Below, one piece after another: positions 1 through 7,946 of a DNA stretch of 15,621 bases (the stretch's first letter is position 1; each line of letters begins with the position of its first letter). A model generated the notes under the pieces. That model made no database searches and was not told the DNA's origin. It was given only the letters and a program-made list of their open reading frames with translations. A program made the translations under genes and the position numbers. Origin of the DNA: a bacterium (GTDB lineage Bacteria > Zhuqueibacterota > Zhuqueibacteria > Thermofontimicrobiales > Thermofontimicrobiaceae); contig DSAU01000112.1 of NCBI GenBank assembly GCA_011046315.1, positions 1 through 15,621 of the forward strand. Direction: 5' to 3'.

Positions 1-32
1 AGTCAAACCTATAGGTGGAGTGCGCTGTTTTT

Positions 33-242
33 ATGAAAATTAAATTGTTACTGACAGCAATCCCTGAATTTTATTTTTTATTTTACAACATGTTAAACTT
101 GCAAAGCGGTCTCGTTATCAATAGCAGCGATCTGGTTGAAAATACCTTTCGAATTAATTTACAGTGGCATAAAAATTGTAGACCTAATAAGTGCTTCTAT
201 GACAAACTAAACTGCAACGATGAGAATGCGCTGACATCATGA
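33..242 (+). CDS. Possible small protein (69 aa), doubtful
   Basis: An open frame runs from an ATG at 33 (or a GTG at 15) to a stop at 240-242. The product would begin MKIKLLLTAIPEFYFLFYNML, a hydrophobic start resembling a signal or membrane segment, followed by a polar part with three Cys residues. A purine-rich AGGTGGAG lies about 12 bases before the ATG, farther than usual. A rightward terminator-like hairpin follows about 20 bases after the stop, which is the main reason to list it. I recognise no family. It may be chance, since the region is AT-rich. Confidence 0.18.
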   Translation: MKIKLLLTAIPEFYFLFYNMLNLQSGLVINSSDLVENTFRINLQWHKNCRPNKCFYDKLNCNDENALTS

Positions 243-261
243 GCTGCATCAAGCTGGCGCA

Positions 262-322
262 GGGAAATCCGGGATCGCAACCTTGAAAAAGCAACTTTGA
301 ACCCCGGTTTCCCTTTTTTTTT
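262..322 (+). terminator. Rightward terminator-like hairpin with T9 tract
   Basis: Left arm 262-273 (GGGAAATCCGGG) pairs with right arm 303-313 (CCCGGTTTCCC) as 11 base pairs with one bulged T, followed directly by nine T at 314-322. The polarity fits a plus-strand transcript. The leftward-transcribed gene ending at 339 would meet the hairpin without a U tract. The loop of 29 bases is long for an intrinsic terminator, which lowers confidence. Confidence 0.4.
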
Positions 323-338
323 ATCGCTCCAGGTCGCG

Positions 339-1091
339 CTAAATTTTTCCCACTGTCGCCATGTAAATGGCGAACTCCTCTTTTCCATCAACGCCAACAA
401 TCTCGTTTACAGCATCATCGTCAAACGCCGCGACAGCACAGCAACCGAGCCCCAGCGCTTCAGAGCTTAGATAAAGATTTTGGCAAACATGACCGGCGTC
501 GAGATAAATATATCGAAACGCTCGCTGCTGATATTTCCAACGACTTCGTTCGATAACTGCGGTCCAGATAAATGAAACGGCGCAGCGATTGAACATGTGC
601 TGACCCAGTCCGGCTGAAGTTAATAATTGTTTAATTACGGAACCGGTAGAAAGTTGAACCAATTTATTCATCAGCGGTTGATAGCGGTACAAGCCTTCTG
701 CAATGCCATCTACCTGTACACAGTTCAGATAAGTTTCCAGTGGATGACGAGCGCCGGCAGAGGGAGCTGTCCTCAGTGAATATCCCCGACCCGATTCAAT
801 CACACCCTGCGTTGCCCAGAGCAATGCTGATAATTCTTCGGTAGTGATCGCATTGGTTTTAAAATTCCGTTGCGAGCGGCGATTTTTTATTATCGTTGAT
901 AGCGAGGGGTTTCGTTCAGCAAGTATGTGATCTCCATTTGACAGCGGAAGTATGTCTGCCTTTTCTTCAACCGGTTTTTCCGGCGAAGGTATCGGAGCTC
1001 CCGTACTCAGACGGCTGGGTTCGATAAAATATTGATATTTGGTGTATTCCTGAAAATGTTCGCCGATGTGGCTGATTATTTCTGTTTTCAT
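339..1091 (-). CDS. SagB/ThcOx-type nitroreductase-fold dehydrogenase
   Basis: A 250-aa FMN-dependent oxidoreductase of the nitroreductase superfamily, SagB-type branch. What is seen: an N-terminal FQEYTKYQYF segment (about 13-22), the RRSQRNF motif (71-77) typical of the FMN-phosphate-binding N-terminus, TAPSAGARHPLE in the middle, GLYRY, then LDAGHVCQNLYLSSEALGLGCCAVAAFDDD and a closing MATVGK. This order is that of SagB-like proteins. The start is placed at the ATG at 1091 because CAGGAGTG lies a few bases upstream; the frame is open to 1226, but that extension translates a dispersed repeat. SagB proteins paired with a YcaO cyclodehydratase oxidise azolines in peptide natural products, but no YcaO or precursor peptide is visible here, so the substrate is unknown. 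It is probably its own transcription unit, downstream of the ppdK terminator. Confidence 0.85.
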   Translation of the reverse strand: MKTEIISHIGEHFQEYTKYQYFIEPSRLSTGAPIPSPEKPVEEKADILPLSNGDHILAERNPSLSTIIKNRRSQRNFKTNAITTEELSALLWATQGVIESGRGYSLRTAPSAGARHPLETYLNCVQVDGIAEGLYRYQPLMNKLVQLSTGSVIKQLLTSAGLGQHMFNRCAVSFIWTAVIERSRWKYQQRAFRYIYLDAGHVCQNLYLSSEALGLGCCAVAAFDDDAVNEIVGVDGKEEFAIYMATVGKI

Positions 1092-1144
1092 TTGAACACT
1101 CCTGAACCATAGAACATAGCTTCGCGAATTAATTAATGAAAAGC

Positions 1145-1217
1145 AACCACAGATTTCACAGATGATTTCACAGATTAAAATCTCTGTCATCTGCGAAAGC
1201 TGCGGTACTTTTTTTTT
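1145..1217. repeat. Degenerate palindromic ACAGAT-type intergenic repeat
   Basis: The left part holds tandem copies of GATTTCACAGAT (1151-1175). The right part (about 1179-1205) is an imperfect reverse complement, so 1145-1205 folds into a long stem. Several mismatches are A opposite C on the plus strand, which become U-G wobbles in minus-strand RNA, so the fold is stronger in the leader of the leftward dehydrogenase gene. Nine T follow at 1209-1217. Repeats of the form CACAGATT...AATCTGTG are scattered between genes in many environmental bacteria, and their spurious translation ICEICEICG is recognisable here upstream of the real start. Confidence 0.6.
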
Positions 1218-1251
1218 CTGCGACAACTTTCAAATTCTGATATATTAAATT

Positions 1252-1300
1252 AAAAAAAAACGACCAGACGTCCCCTATAGTTGGGCCATCCGGTCGTTTT
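1252..1300 (-). terminator. Intrinsic terminator of the ppdK operon
   Basis: Arms 1261-1274 and 1283-1296 pair around an 8-base loop. Read on the minus strand, two of the three plus-strand mismatches become G-U wobbles, giving a nearly complete 14-bp stem with CGACC/GGTCG at its base, followed by nine U (plus A at 1252-1260). It starts about 25 bases beyond the ppdK stop, so it ends the leftward transcript. Rightward reading gives a weaker hairpin followed by TTTTGTTTT. Confidence 0.85.
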
Positions 1301-1322
1301 GTTTTCTTAATAATTAACAAAG

Positions 1323-4004
1323 TCATTTGTCATTGACAAGCACAGCCTGCGCTGCTGCCAGGCGAGCGATGGGTACTCGAAAAGGCGAGCAACTCACGTA
1401 ATCCATACCCACCCGGTGGCAGAAATCGATAGATCTCGGGTCGCCGCCATGTTCGCCGCAGATTCCGATTTTCAGATCAGCTTTGGTTGACCGGCCTTTT
1501 TTGACGCCCATTTCGACCAATTGCCCCACACCTTTTTGATCCAGTGTCTGAAACGGATCGTCAGGCAAAATTTCCTTGTTCTGGTATTCCATTAAAAATT
1601 TACCGGCATCATCGCGGCTGAATCCAAATGCCATCTGGGTGAGATCGTTGGTGCCAAATGAGAAAAAGTCCGCTTCTTCAGCGACTTCATCGGCGGTTAA
1701 TGCGGCGCGCGGAATTTCGATCATGGTGCCGACTTTATAATCGACCTTTACGTCCATTTCCTTTTCCACTTGTTCAGCGACCTTTATCACCACTTTCTTT
1801 TGATCTGCTAATTCGGCTTTGGTTCCGATAAGGGGAATCATGATTTCGGGATAGACATTGAAGCCCTCTTTTTTCAACTGACAGGCGGCTTCCATGATTG
1901 CCCGCGTCTGCATTTCAGTGATTTCCGGATAACTGATCCCAAGCCGGCAACCGCGATGCCCCAGCATGGGATTAAATTCGTTAAGCGATTCCACTCTTTC
2001 CTTCACTTCTTCGCTGGAGATGCCCATTTCCCGCGCCATTTCTTCCTGACCCTTTTCGTCGTGGGGCAGGAACTCGTGAAGCGGCGGGTCCAATGTTCGG
2101 ACGGTGACCGGTAGATCTTGCATCGCTTTAAAAATGCCGTAAAAGTCATCGCGTTGGTAAGGGAGAAGTTTTGCCAGCGCTTTTTTTCTGCCCTCTACAT
2201 TATCTGCCAGAATCATTTCGCGAACGGCTTTAATTCGGTCGCCCTCAAAAAACATGTGTTCGGTACGACAAAGACCAATGCCTTCTGCGCCGAAATTTCT
2301 GGCGACGGTCGAATCTTTTGGCGTATCAGCGTTGGTTCGCACACCCAATTTTCGGATTTTATCAGCCCATTGCATAAGCTTGCCGAAAGTGCCGGATAAT
2401 TCCGGTTGAACCGTGGGGACTTTTCCTTCAATGACGACACCCTGGGACCCTTCAAGTGAAATCCAATCACCTTCTTTGTATGTCTTGCCGCCTTTAACTT
2501 TCATTGTTTTATTTTTATAGTTAATCTCTAATTCGCCACAACCAGCAACGCAGCATTTTCCCATTCCGCGGGCGACAACAGCAGCATGAGAAGTCATTCC
2601 GCCTCTCGCAGTAAGAATACCTTTGGCAACGTCCATTCCGCCGATATCTTCCGGTGACGTTTCGATTCGCACCAAAATAACGTCTTTACCATTTGCTGCC
2701 CACTCTTCGGCTTCGTCGGAGTGGAAAACAATTTGTCCCGTTGCCGCTCCCGGTGATGCTGGAAGACCGCTGGCAATAACATTTTTTTCAGCCTTTGGGT
2801 CGAACATCGGATGCAGCAATTGATCCAGTTGTTCTGGCTTAATTCGCATCACAGCAGTGTTTTTGTCGATTAACCCCTCTTCTTCCATCTCAACTGCAAT
2901 TCGAACCGCTGCCGCCGCAGTTCGCTTTCCGTTTCGAGTTTGTAACATCCAAAGGTGGTTTTTTTGGATGGTAAACTCGATGTCCTGCATGTCTTTGTAG
3001 TGCTGTTCCAGCTTTTGCTGAATGCCCTCCAATTGCTGGTAAACTTCGGGCATGATCTCTTCCAAAGCCTGCTGCGATTGTTCAGTTTTTCGTGATGCTT
3101 TTAAAGGTTGCGGCGTTCGAGTGCCGGCGACGACATCTTCACCCTGAGCATTGACCAGGTATTCGCCATAAAAAATATTTTCACCGGTCGCCGGGTCACG
3201 GGTAAAAGCCACACCGGTCGCACAATCATCTCCCATGTTTCCGAAAACCATCACTTGAACATTGACCGCAGTTCCCCAATGCGCCGGAATATTGTTTAAT
3301 TTGCGATATTTAACGGCGCGGGGATTATTCCATGAACTGAACACAGCGCCGATAGAACCCCAAAGCTGTTCCCAGGGATCAGTGGGAAAATCTTCTCCGG
3401 TTTTTTGTTTAATGGCATCTTTAAATAATTTTACCAGTTCTTTCAAGTCATCAGCAGCCAAATCGGTGTCGTTGACCACGCCTTTTTTTTCTTTGACCTG
3501 ATCGATGATCACTTCAAAGGGATCCTCTTCCTCTTTGTTCTCCGGCTTCAATCCCATGACCACATCGCCATACATCTGTACGAATCGGCGGTAGGAATCC
3601 CAGCCGAACCGTTCGTTGTTCGACTTTTTGATGATTCCCTGAACTGTGGTATCATTTAATCCCAGGTTTAATACCGTGTCCATCATTCCAGGCATGGAAG
3701 CCGGCGCACCCGAACGAACCGATAATAATAGCGGATTTTCTGTGTCTCCGAATTTTGCGTCCATTATTTTTTCAATTTGTTCAACGCCTTGCTTTACCTG
3801 CTGCTTAACTTCTTCAAGGTATTCGCCATTAGTTTCATAATACTGGTTGCATACTTCTGTCGATATTGTAAACCCCGGTGGAACCGGGATCCCCATGTTG
3901 GACATTTCAGCGAGATTGGCGCCTTTTCCGCCCAGTAGCTCCTTCATCGACGCATCACCGTCTGCTTTTCCATCTCCGAAATTGTAAACGTACTTGTTGC
4001 TCAT
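1323..4004 (-). CDS. ppdK: Pyruvate, phosphate dikinase
   Basis: An 893-aa cytoplasmic enzyme interconverting pyruvate + ATP + Pi and phosphoenolpyruvate + AMP + PPi. Domains in order: N-terminal nucleotide-binding (ATP-grasp-like) domain with LLGGKGANLAEM (23-34) and MLQTRNGKRT; central phosphohistidine domain with GGMTSHAAVVARGMG, catalytic His473 and the neighbouring Thr471 that is the regulatory site in the family; C-terminal PEP/pyruvate TIM barrel with MLGHRGCRL and ICGEHGGDP, catalytic Cys849. These positions are offset by 18 from the classic clostridial enzyme (His455, Cys831), so the protein is full length and intact. AAGGAGA sits 8 bases before the ATG. It is the last gene of the leftward train, 51 bases after the S41 peptidase stop. 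Direction in vivo (glycolytic with PPi or gluconeogenic) cannot be told from sequence. Confidence 0.97.
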   Translation of the reverse strand: MSNKYVYNFGDGKADGDASMKELLGGKGANLAEMSNMGIPVPPGFTISTEVCNQYYETNGEYLEEVKQQVKQGVEQIEKIMDAKFGDTENPLLLSVRSGAPASMPGMMDTVLNLGLNDTTVQGIIKKSNNERFGWDSYRRFVQMYGDVVMGLKPENKEEEDPFEVIIDQVKEKKGVVNDTDLAADDLKELVKLFKDAIKQKTGEDFPTDPWEQLWGSIGAVFSSWNNPRAVKYRKLNNIPAHWGTAVNVQVMVFGNMGDDCATGVAFTRDPATGENIFYGEYLVNAQGEDVVAGTRTPQPLKASRKTEQSQQALEEIMPEVYQQLEGIQQKLEQHYKDMQDIEFTIQKNHLWMLQTRNGKRTAAAAVRIAVEMEEEGLIDKNTAVMRIKPEQLDQLLHPMFDPKAEKNVIASGLPASPGAATGQIVFHSDEAEEWAANGKDVILVRIETSPEDIGGMDVAKGILTARGGMTSHAAVVARGMGKCCVAGCGELEINYKNKTMKVKGGKTYKEGDWISLEGSQGVVIEGKVPTVQPELSGTFGKLMQWADKIRKLGVRTNADTPKDSTVARNFGAEGIGLCRTEHMFFEGDRIKAVREMILADNVEGRKKALAKLLPYQRDDFYGIFKAMQDLPVTVRTLDPPLHEFLPHDEKGQEEMAREMGISSEEVKERVESLNEFNPMLGHRGCRLGISYPEITEMQTRAIMEAACQLKKEGFNVYPEIMIPLIGTKAELADQKKVVIKVAEQVEKEMDVKVDYKVGTMIEIPRAALTADEVAEEADFFSFGTNDLTQMAFGFSRDDAGKFLMEYQNKEILPDDPFQTLDQKGVGQLVEMGVKKGRSTKADLKIGICGEHGGDPRSIDFCHRVGMDYVSCSPFRVPIARLAAAQAVLVNDK

Positions 4005-4055
4005 TCATTCGTCTCCTTGGTTTTGTATCAATTAATTATTCCGATTGTTTTTTTG

Positions 4056-5756
4056 CTATTTAGCTGCCGGGGCTAAAAATGACAAATAACGCTCCTGATC
4101 TGAAAAAAGCTCCACAGCCTTTCGAACATCTTTATCCCACTGCAGCTCGTATTCATATTTTCTGGCGGTTCCCCAAAGTTTGGCAGCGATTTCCGATTTG
4201 AGATTTCGCTTGATTTCTTCGAGGTTGTTTTCAAAATCATTGGCTTTTGCCGATAATACTGTGTTTTTCAACTGCTCAAAACATGGAAGAGCTGCCTCAT
4301 AGTATTGTTCCTGCTTAATGGTTTTTTCAAGTTCATCAATTTGATTTTCAGACTGGGTTTTATAGCTAAAATTTTTCTCCTCTAAAAATTTTTTAAAATC
4401 AGCCACAATCGAATCGCTAATTTCAAAGTCCCTGCCTAATTCGGCGTGTTTTGAGGCATATTCCAGGGCATAGTTGAAAAACATTGATTTCATAATCAAA
4501 TGGGCGATGATCGGACTGATTTTTTCATGTTCAACCATAATATCCGGTGTGATGCCGCCATTACCTTTGACCTGACGGTTGGAAGCGGTTGAGAAAAATT
4601 TTTCCTTCTGTAGCGAGTCTTGTTGGGCGCTTTCTCCCCACAGTACATTTTTAGAACGGATAAAATCCGGCTTTTGGATGAGTCTGCCGGTGGGTAAATA
4701 ATACATTTCTGAAGTGATTTTTAACGAAGAGCCGTCGCGTGATACCGGGATTACAGTCTGGACCAATCCCTTGCCAAAAGTCTGGCTGCCGACAATAATT
4801 CCCCGATCATGATCCTGAATCGCTCCGGCGACAATTTCCGAGGCTGAAGCGCTGTAACCGTTGACGAGGATGATCAATGGCTGATCAGGCCAGATCGGTT
4901 GCTTTCGCGAATAATAGTCTTTATCCGAGGTGGAAAACCGTCCTCGCTTGGAAACTATTAGTTTTCCTTCACTGATAAAATTTTCAGCGACCTCAACCGC
5001 TGACTCGAGCAATCCTCCCGGATTGCTTCGCAAATCCAGAATCAGCGCTTCCATCCCCTGATTTTTTAGCACAGCAATTGAGTCTCGCAATTGGCTGCTT
5101 GCCATTCGGGTGAATGCGCTCAATCGAATATAGCCAATTTTGTCATCAACAAATCCGGAATAGGCGATGTCACTTATTTTAATTTCAGCGCGAATCAAAC
5201 GGTAGGATAGCGGCGTTTCCACGCCATAACGACGAATTTGGATATTGACGGGTGTGCCGATTTCGCCGCGCAATGCCTGAGCGGTTTCTGTGATGGTTAA
5301 GTCTTTGGTGGAGTTACCATCAATTTCAATGATTTTGTCCCCTTCTCGAATTCCGGCTCGGGCAGCGGGTGTTCCCTCAAATGGCGGCTCCACAACTGTG
5401 GGCCAGCCCTCCCGCTTGGCGATGCGCATCCCGACTCCACCGTACTTACCGGTGGTGAGTAATTTCAGATCAAAACTGCCCTCGCCTTCATGTTCAATAT
5501 AAATGGTATAGGGATCGAGCGTTCGTAGCATGCCGTCAATACCGGCTTTCATAAATTTTTCCGGATCAATTACTTCGACATAACGTTTGGTGATCTCTTC
5601 ATAGATTTTTCCAAAAAGCGCGATGTTTTTTTCTATCTGGAAATAATAATCCGGTTTGGCAGTTTGGGTCTCATTGGCGATCCAGCCACCAAAAATCGTA
5701 GTGCTGGCAATGACGATGATGAAAACCAGCAGCAAAAAATGTTTTTTATGTCTCAT
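4056..5756 (-). CDS. Secreted S41-family PDZ carboxy-terminal processing protease
   Basis: A 566-aa envelope protease. A basic start (RHKKH) followed by LLLVFIIVIAS forms a signal peptide or anchor. Then come an N-terminal helical part, a PDZ domain at about 106-178 (YGGVGM, GTPAARAGIREGDKIIEIDG) and the S41 core with LVNGYSASASE, where the middle Ser (Ser304) is 25 residues before Lys329 of TFGKG, the spacing of the Ser/Lys dyad in Prc/CtpA. A Lys/Glu-rich helical tail of about 165 residues follows (about 400-566) with no domain I can name; similar tails occur on S41 peptidases of FCB-type bacteria. An ATG two codons earlier (5762) almost touches the AAGGAGGA at 5763-5770, while the ATG at 5756 sits 7 bases from it, so 5756 is preferred. 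It lies between tmk and ppdK and is likely co-transcribed with both. Confidence 0.93.
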   Translation of the reverse strand: MRHKKHFLLLVFIIVIASTTIFGGWIANETQTAKPDYYFQIEKNIALFGKIYEEITKRYVEVIDPEKFMKAGIDGMLRTLDPYTIYIEHEGEGSFDLKLLTTGKYGGVGMRIAKREGWPTVVEPPFEGTPAARAGIREGDKIIEIDGNSTKDLTITETAQALRGEIGTPVNIQIRRYGVETPLSYRLIRAEIKISDIAYSGFVDDKIGYIRLSAFTRMASSQLRDSIAVLKNQGMEALILDLRSNPGGLLESAVEVAENFISEGKLIVSKRGRFSTSDKDYYSRKQPIWPDQPLIILVNGYSASASEIVAGAIQDHDRGIIVGSQTFGKGLVQTVIPVSRDGSSLKITSEMYYLPTGRLIQKPDFIRSKNVLWGESAQQDSLQKEKFFSTASNRQVKGNGGITPDIMVEHEKISPIIAHLIMKSMFFNYALEYASKHAELGRDFEISDSIVADFKKFLEEKNFSYKTQSENQIDELEKTIKQEQYYEAALPCFEQLKNTVLSAKANDFENNLEEIKRNLKSEIAAKLWGTARKYEYELQWDKDVRKAVELFSDQERYLSFLAPAAK

Positions 5757-5817
5757 GTTCATTCCTCCTTGAGGAGTTTATGGAAAATTTATTTTGAAAT
5801 CAAATCACAAGGGTTCA

Positions 5818-6438
5818 TCAGAGAAAAGCTTGTACTTGCTGCCAAACTTCTTCAGCAATGGCGCTAACGGTTCTTTTACCATTAAGCACGCGGAATCGTT
5901 CCGGTTCCTGCCGGGCGATTGTTAAATAGCCGCTACGAACCTGTCGGAAAAAATTCGACTTCTGGTCTTCCATTCGATCGAGCTGTTTGGATAGCTTTTG
6001 TTTTCTGCATTCCATTTCCTTAAGATCGATGTCGATAAGAATTGTCAGGTCCGGATTTATTCCTGCGGTAGCGAATTTGTTTATTTGATGAATAAAATCA
6101 AGATCGATTCCTCTGCCATAGCCCTGATAAGCAGTGCTGGAGTCGAAAAACCGATCGCAGATCACCAATTGACCCGCTTTCAGCGCTGGTATGATTCGGT
6201 TGCGCGTCAATTGCGCTCGGGCAGCAGAATAGAGCAGGTATTCAGTTGTCGGATCCATTGTTTCGTTTTCTTTTGTCAACAGTACCGACCTGATTTTCTC
6301 TGCAAAAACAGTTCCGCCGGGTTCTCGAAGCAACAGATAATCGATTCGTTTTTTTTCAAGTTTTTGGATCAATTGTTCAATTTGAGCTGATTTACCGCAA
6401 AAATCGATTCCTTCAAATGTGATCAGCGCAGCTTTCAT
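5818..6438 (-). CDS. tmk: Thymidylate kinase
   Basis: A 206-aa cytoplasmic kinase phosphorylating dTMP to dTDP with ATP. Seen: P-loop region TFEGIDFCGKSAQ (about 7-19), the LLREPGGT substrate motif, YLLYSAARAQ, DRFFDSSTAYQGYGRG and the LID-like stretch RMEDQKSNFFRQVRSGY. Arg residues in the LID and none in the P-loop point to the E. coli-like type. The P-loop carries Ala after GKS where Thr is usual; the phosphate-binding Gly, Lys and Ser are kept. The start ATG is one base after the stop of the upstream MATE gene (TGATATG), with AAGG just inside that gene, so translation is probably coupled. Confidence 0.96.
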   Translation of the reverse strand: MKAALITFEGIDFCGKSAQIEQLIQKLEKKRIDYLLLREPGGTVFAEKIRSVLLTKENETMDPTTEYLLYSAARAQLTRNRIIPALKAGQLVICDRFFDSSTAYQGYGRGIDLDFIHQINKFATAGINPDLTILIDIDLKEMECRKQKLSKQLDRMEDQKSNFFRQVRSGYLTIARQEPERFRVLNGKRTVSAIAEEVWQQVQAFL

Positions 6439-6439
6439 A

Positions 6440-7780
6440 TCAGACCTTCATAGTTTTCCAGCGTCCTCCGCGAAAGCGCCAATAATTTAGCATCAACCTC
6501 AAAATCTCATCGATCAAATGTACTGACCACAAACCGACAACGCCCCATTGGAACACAAACGCTACCACCCAGTTGAAACCGATTTCCAGCGTGATTACCC
6601 CGATAAAAGTGATCAGCATCAACCATTTAAGATCGCCGGCGCCTCTCAGGTTTCCGATGACAACGCCATCCACTGCTTTCGGGATTTGAAGCAGCGCAAA
6701 CACAATCATGGCATTGGTTCCGATTCGAAGAACTTCGCTTTCCGGGACAAAAATTGACAAAACTTGTTTAGTAAAGCCGATCAGAAAAACCGCAATCAGA
6801 ATGGAGAACACAAATCCGACCCAACTGGTAGTGCGAGCCGTTCGTTCTGCCAATTCGCTTTTTTCAGCCCCGAGGTTCTGTCCCATCAGCGTCATCGCAC
6901 CCATGCTTAATCCCAAATAAGCCATGGAAAGTACATTTTGAATTTTATTAAAAGCCATGTGCGCCGCCAGGTAATCTTTTCCCAGCATTGCCGCATACAC
7001 CGATACAATCAGCAATCCAATTGCCCAGAGCAGTTGCTCGACAGTTGCAGGGATTCCGGTTTTGATCAATTTTTTAAAAGTCTTGAAATTCGGCCGTGAC
7101 ATTTCCTTAAAAGAAAGGAACAGCACCGATTTTCGGGTTCTGATAATGTACAACGTCATCAGAAATCCAACCGAATGAGAAATCCCAAGCGCAAAAGCAG
7201 CGCCTTCAACCTCCCATCGCGGGAAACCGAACCATCCAAAGATCATTAACGGCGCTAAAACCAGGTTCAAACAGTTGATGCTGACATTAACCACCATCGA
7301 CAGATGCGTATCGCCGGCGCCTCGAATGCAACCAACTGCTACTAAATTGGTGATGATAATCGGTGCAAACAGGGCGATGATGCGCAAATAAGAAATACCC
7401 GCTTGCTGAGCTTCTAACGAACCCCCTTCCTCAATAAACTTGAAAATATAAATACCGCCGAAATACCAGACAAACGCAAATACGATTGATATCACAACGC
7501 TGATCATCACTGATTGGCTGAACACATGGTTGGCTTCATGACGTTGGTCAGCGCCGATATGTCGAGCGATTATCAAAGAACTACCCACGATAAAGGTGAT
7601 CAATACCGTCAGAAAAGCGATGATAATCTGGATCGCCAATCCCTGTCCGGCAAATGCCGCCGAGCTGATTCGACCGATTAATATGGCTTCAATTGTAAAA
7701 AAAACTGTCTGCGATGAAAGATCGATGACCGCCGGAATGGATGTTTTCAAAATTTTTGCAAGCGGCTTTCCGTGCCCCAT
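6440..7780 (-). CDS. MATE-family efflux transporter (first copy)
   Basis: A 446-aa integral membrane protein with about 12 hydrophobic segments in two similar halves. N-terminal signs of the MATE family: KTSIPAVIDLSSQTVFFTIEAILIGRISSAAFAGQGLA, GADQRHEAN and RGAGDTHLSMVVN. The second half repeats the pattern with GIPATVEQLLWAIG and LRGAGDLKWLM. It would export organic cations or drugs by Na+ or H+ antiport, though the substrate cannot be read from the sequence. GAGG lies 4 bases before the ATG. It is the first gene of the MATE-tmk-S41-ppdK train and ends one base before tmk. The gap of 166 bases to ino1 with a strong hairpin suggests it begins a new unit, but I see no convincing promoter there. 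Confidence 0.93.
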   Translation of the reverse strand: MGHGKPLAKILKTSIPAVIDLSSQTVFFTIEAILIGRISSAAFAGQGLAIQIIIAFLTVLITFIVGSSLIIARHIGADQRHEANHVFSQSVMISVVISIVFAFVWYFGGIYIFKFIEEGGSLEAQQAGISYLRIIALFAPIIITNLVAVGCIRGAGDTHLSMVVNVSINCLNLVLAPLMIFGWFGFPRWEVEGAAFALGISHSVGFLMTLYIIRTRKSVLFLSFKEMSRPNFKTFKKLIKTGIPATVEQLLWAIGLLIVSVYAAMLGKDYLAAHMAFNKIQNVLSMAYLGLSMGAMTLMGQNLGAEKSELAERTARTTSWVGFVFSILIAVFLIGFTKQVLSIFVPESEVLRIGTNAMIVFALLQIPKAVDGVVIGNLRGAGDLKWLMLITFIGVITLEIGFNWVVAFVFQWGVVGLWSVHLIDEILRLMLNYWRFRGGRWKTMKV

Positions 7781-7833
7781 TCTACCTCATTTGCTATCAG
7801 CCTGACAGGTTCAATGCATTTCATTATTGCAAC

Positions 7834-7863
7834 AGTGGCTGGAAGGATCGATTTCCAGCCACT
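7834..7863 (-). terminator. Perfect 11-bp hairpin after ino1, no U tract
   Basis: AGTGGCTGGAA (7834-7844) and TTCCAGCCACT (7853-7863) are exact reverse complements around an 8-base loop, about 84 bases beyond the ino1 stop and 54 before the MATE start on the same strand. Leftward it is followed by GTTGCAATAATG rather than a U run, so it is not a textbook terminator. It may stabilise the ino1 mRNA 3' end or act as a partial terminator. Confidence 0.5.
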
Positions 7864-7946
7864 CACAATTTAAGTTATTTTTTGATTTAACGTTACTGAT
7901 GATGTTGGTTTGTCGAATAAATTTATTGTTGATAATTGATAAATTG

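Noticed and set aside
1092..1226. N-terminal extension of the SagB-type protein to 1226
   Set aside because: The extra 45 residues translate the ACAGAT repeat (ICEIICEICG) and the ATG at 1091 has a good Shine-Dalgarno site and a family-typical start.
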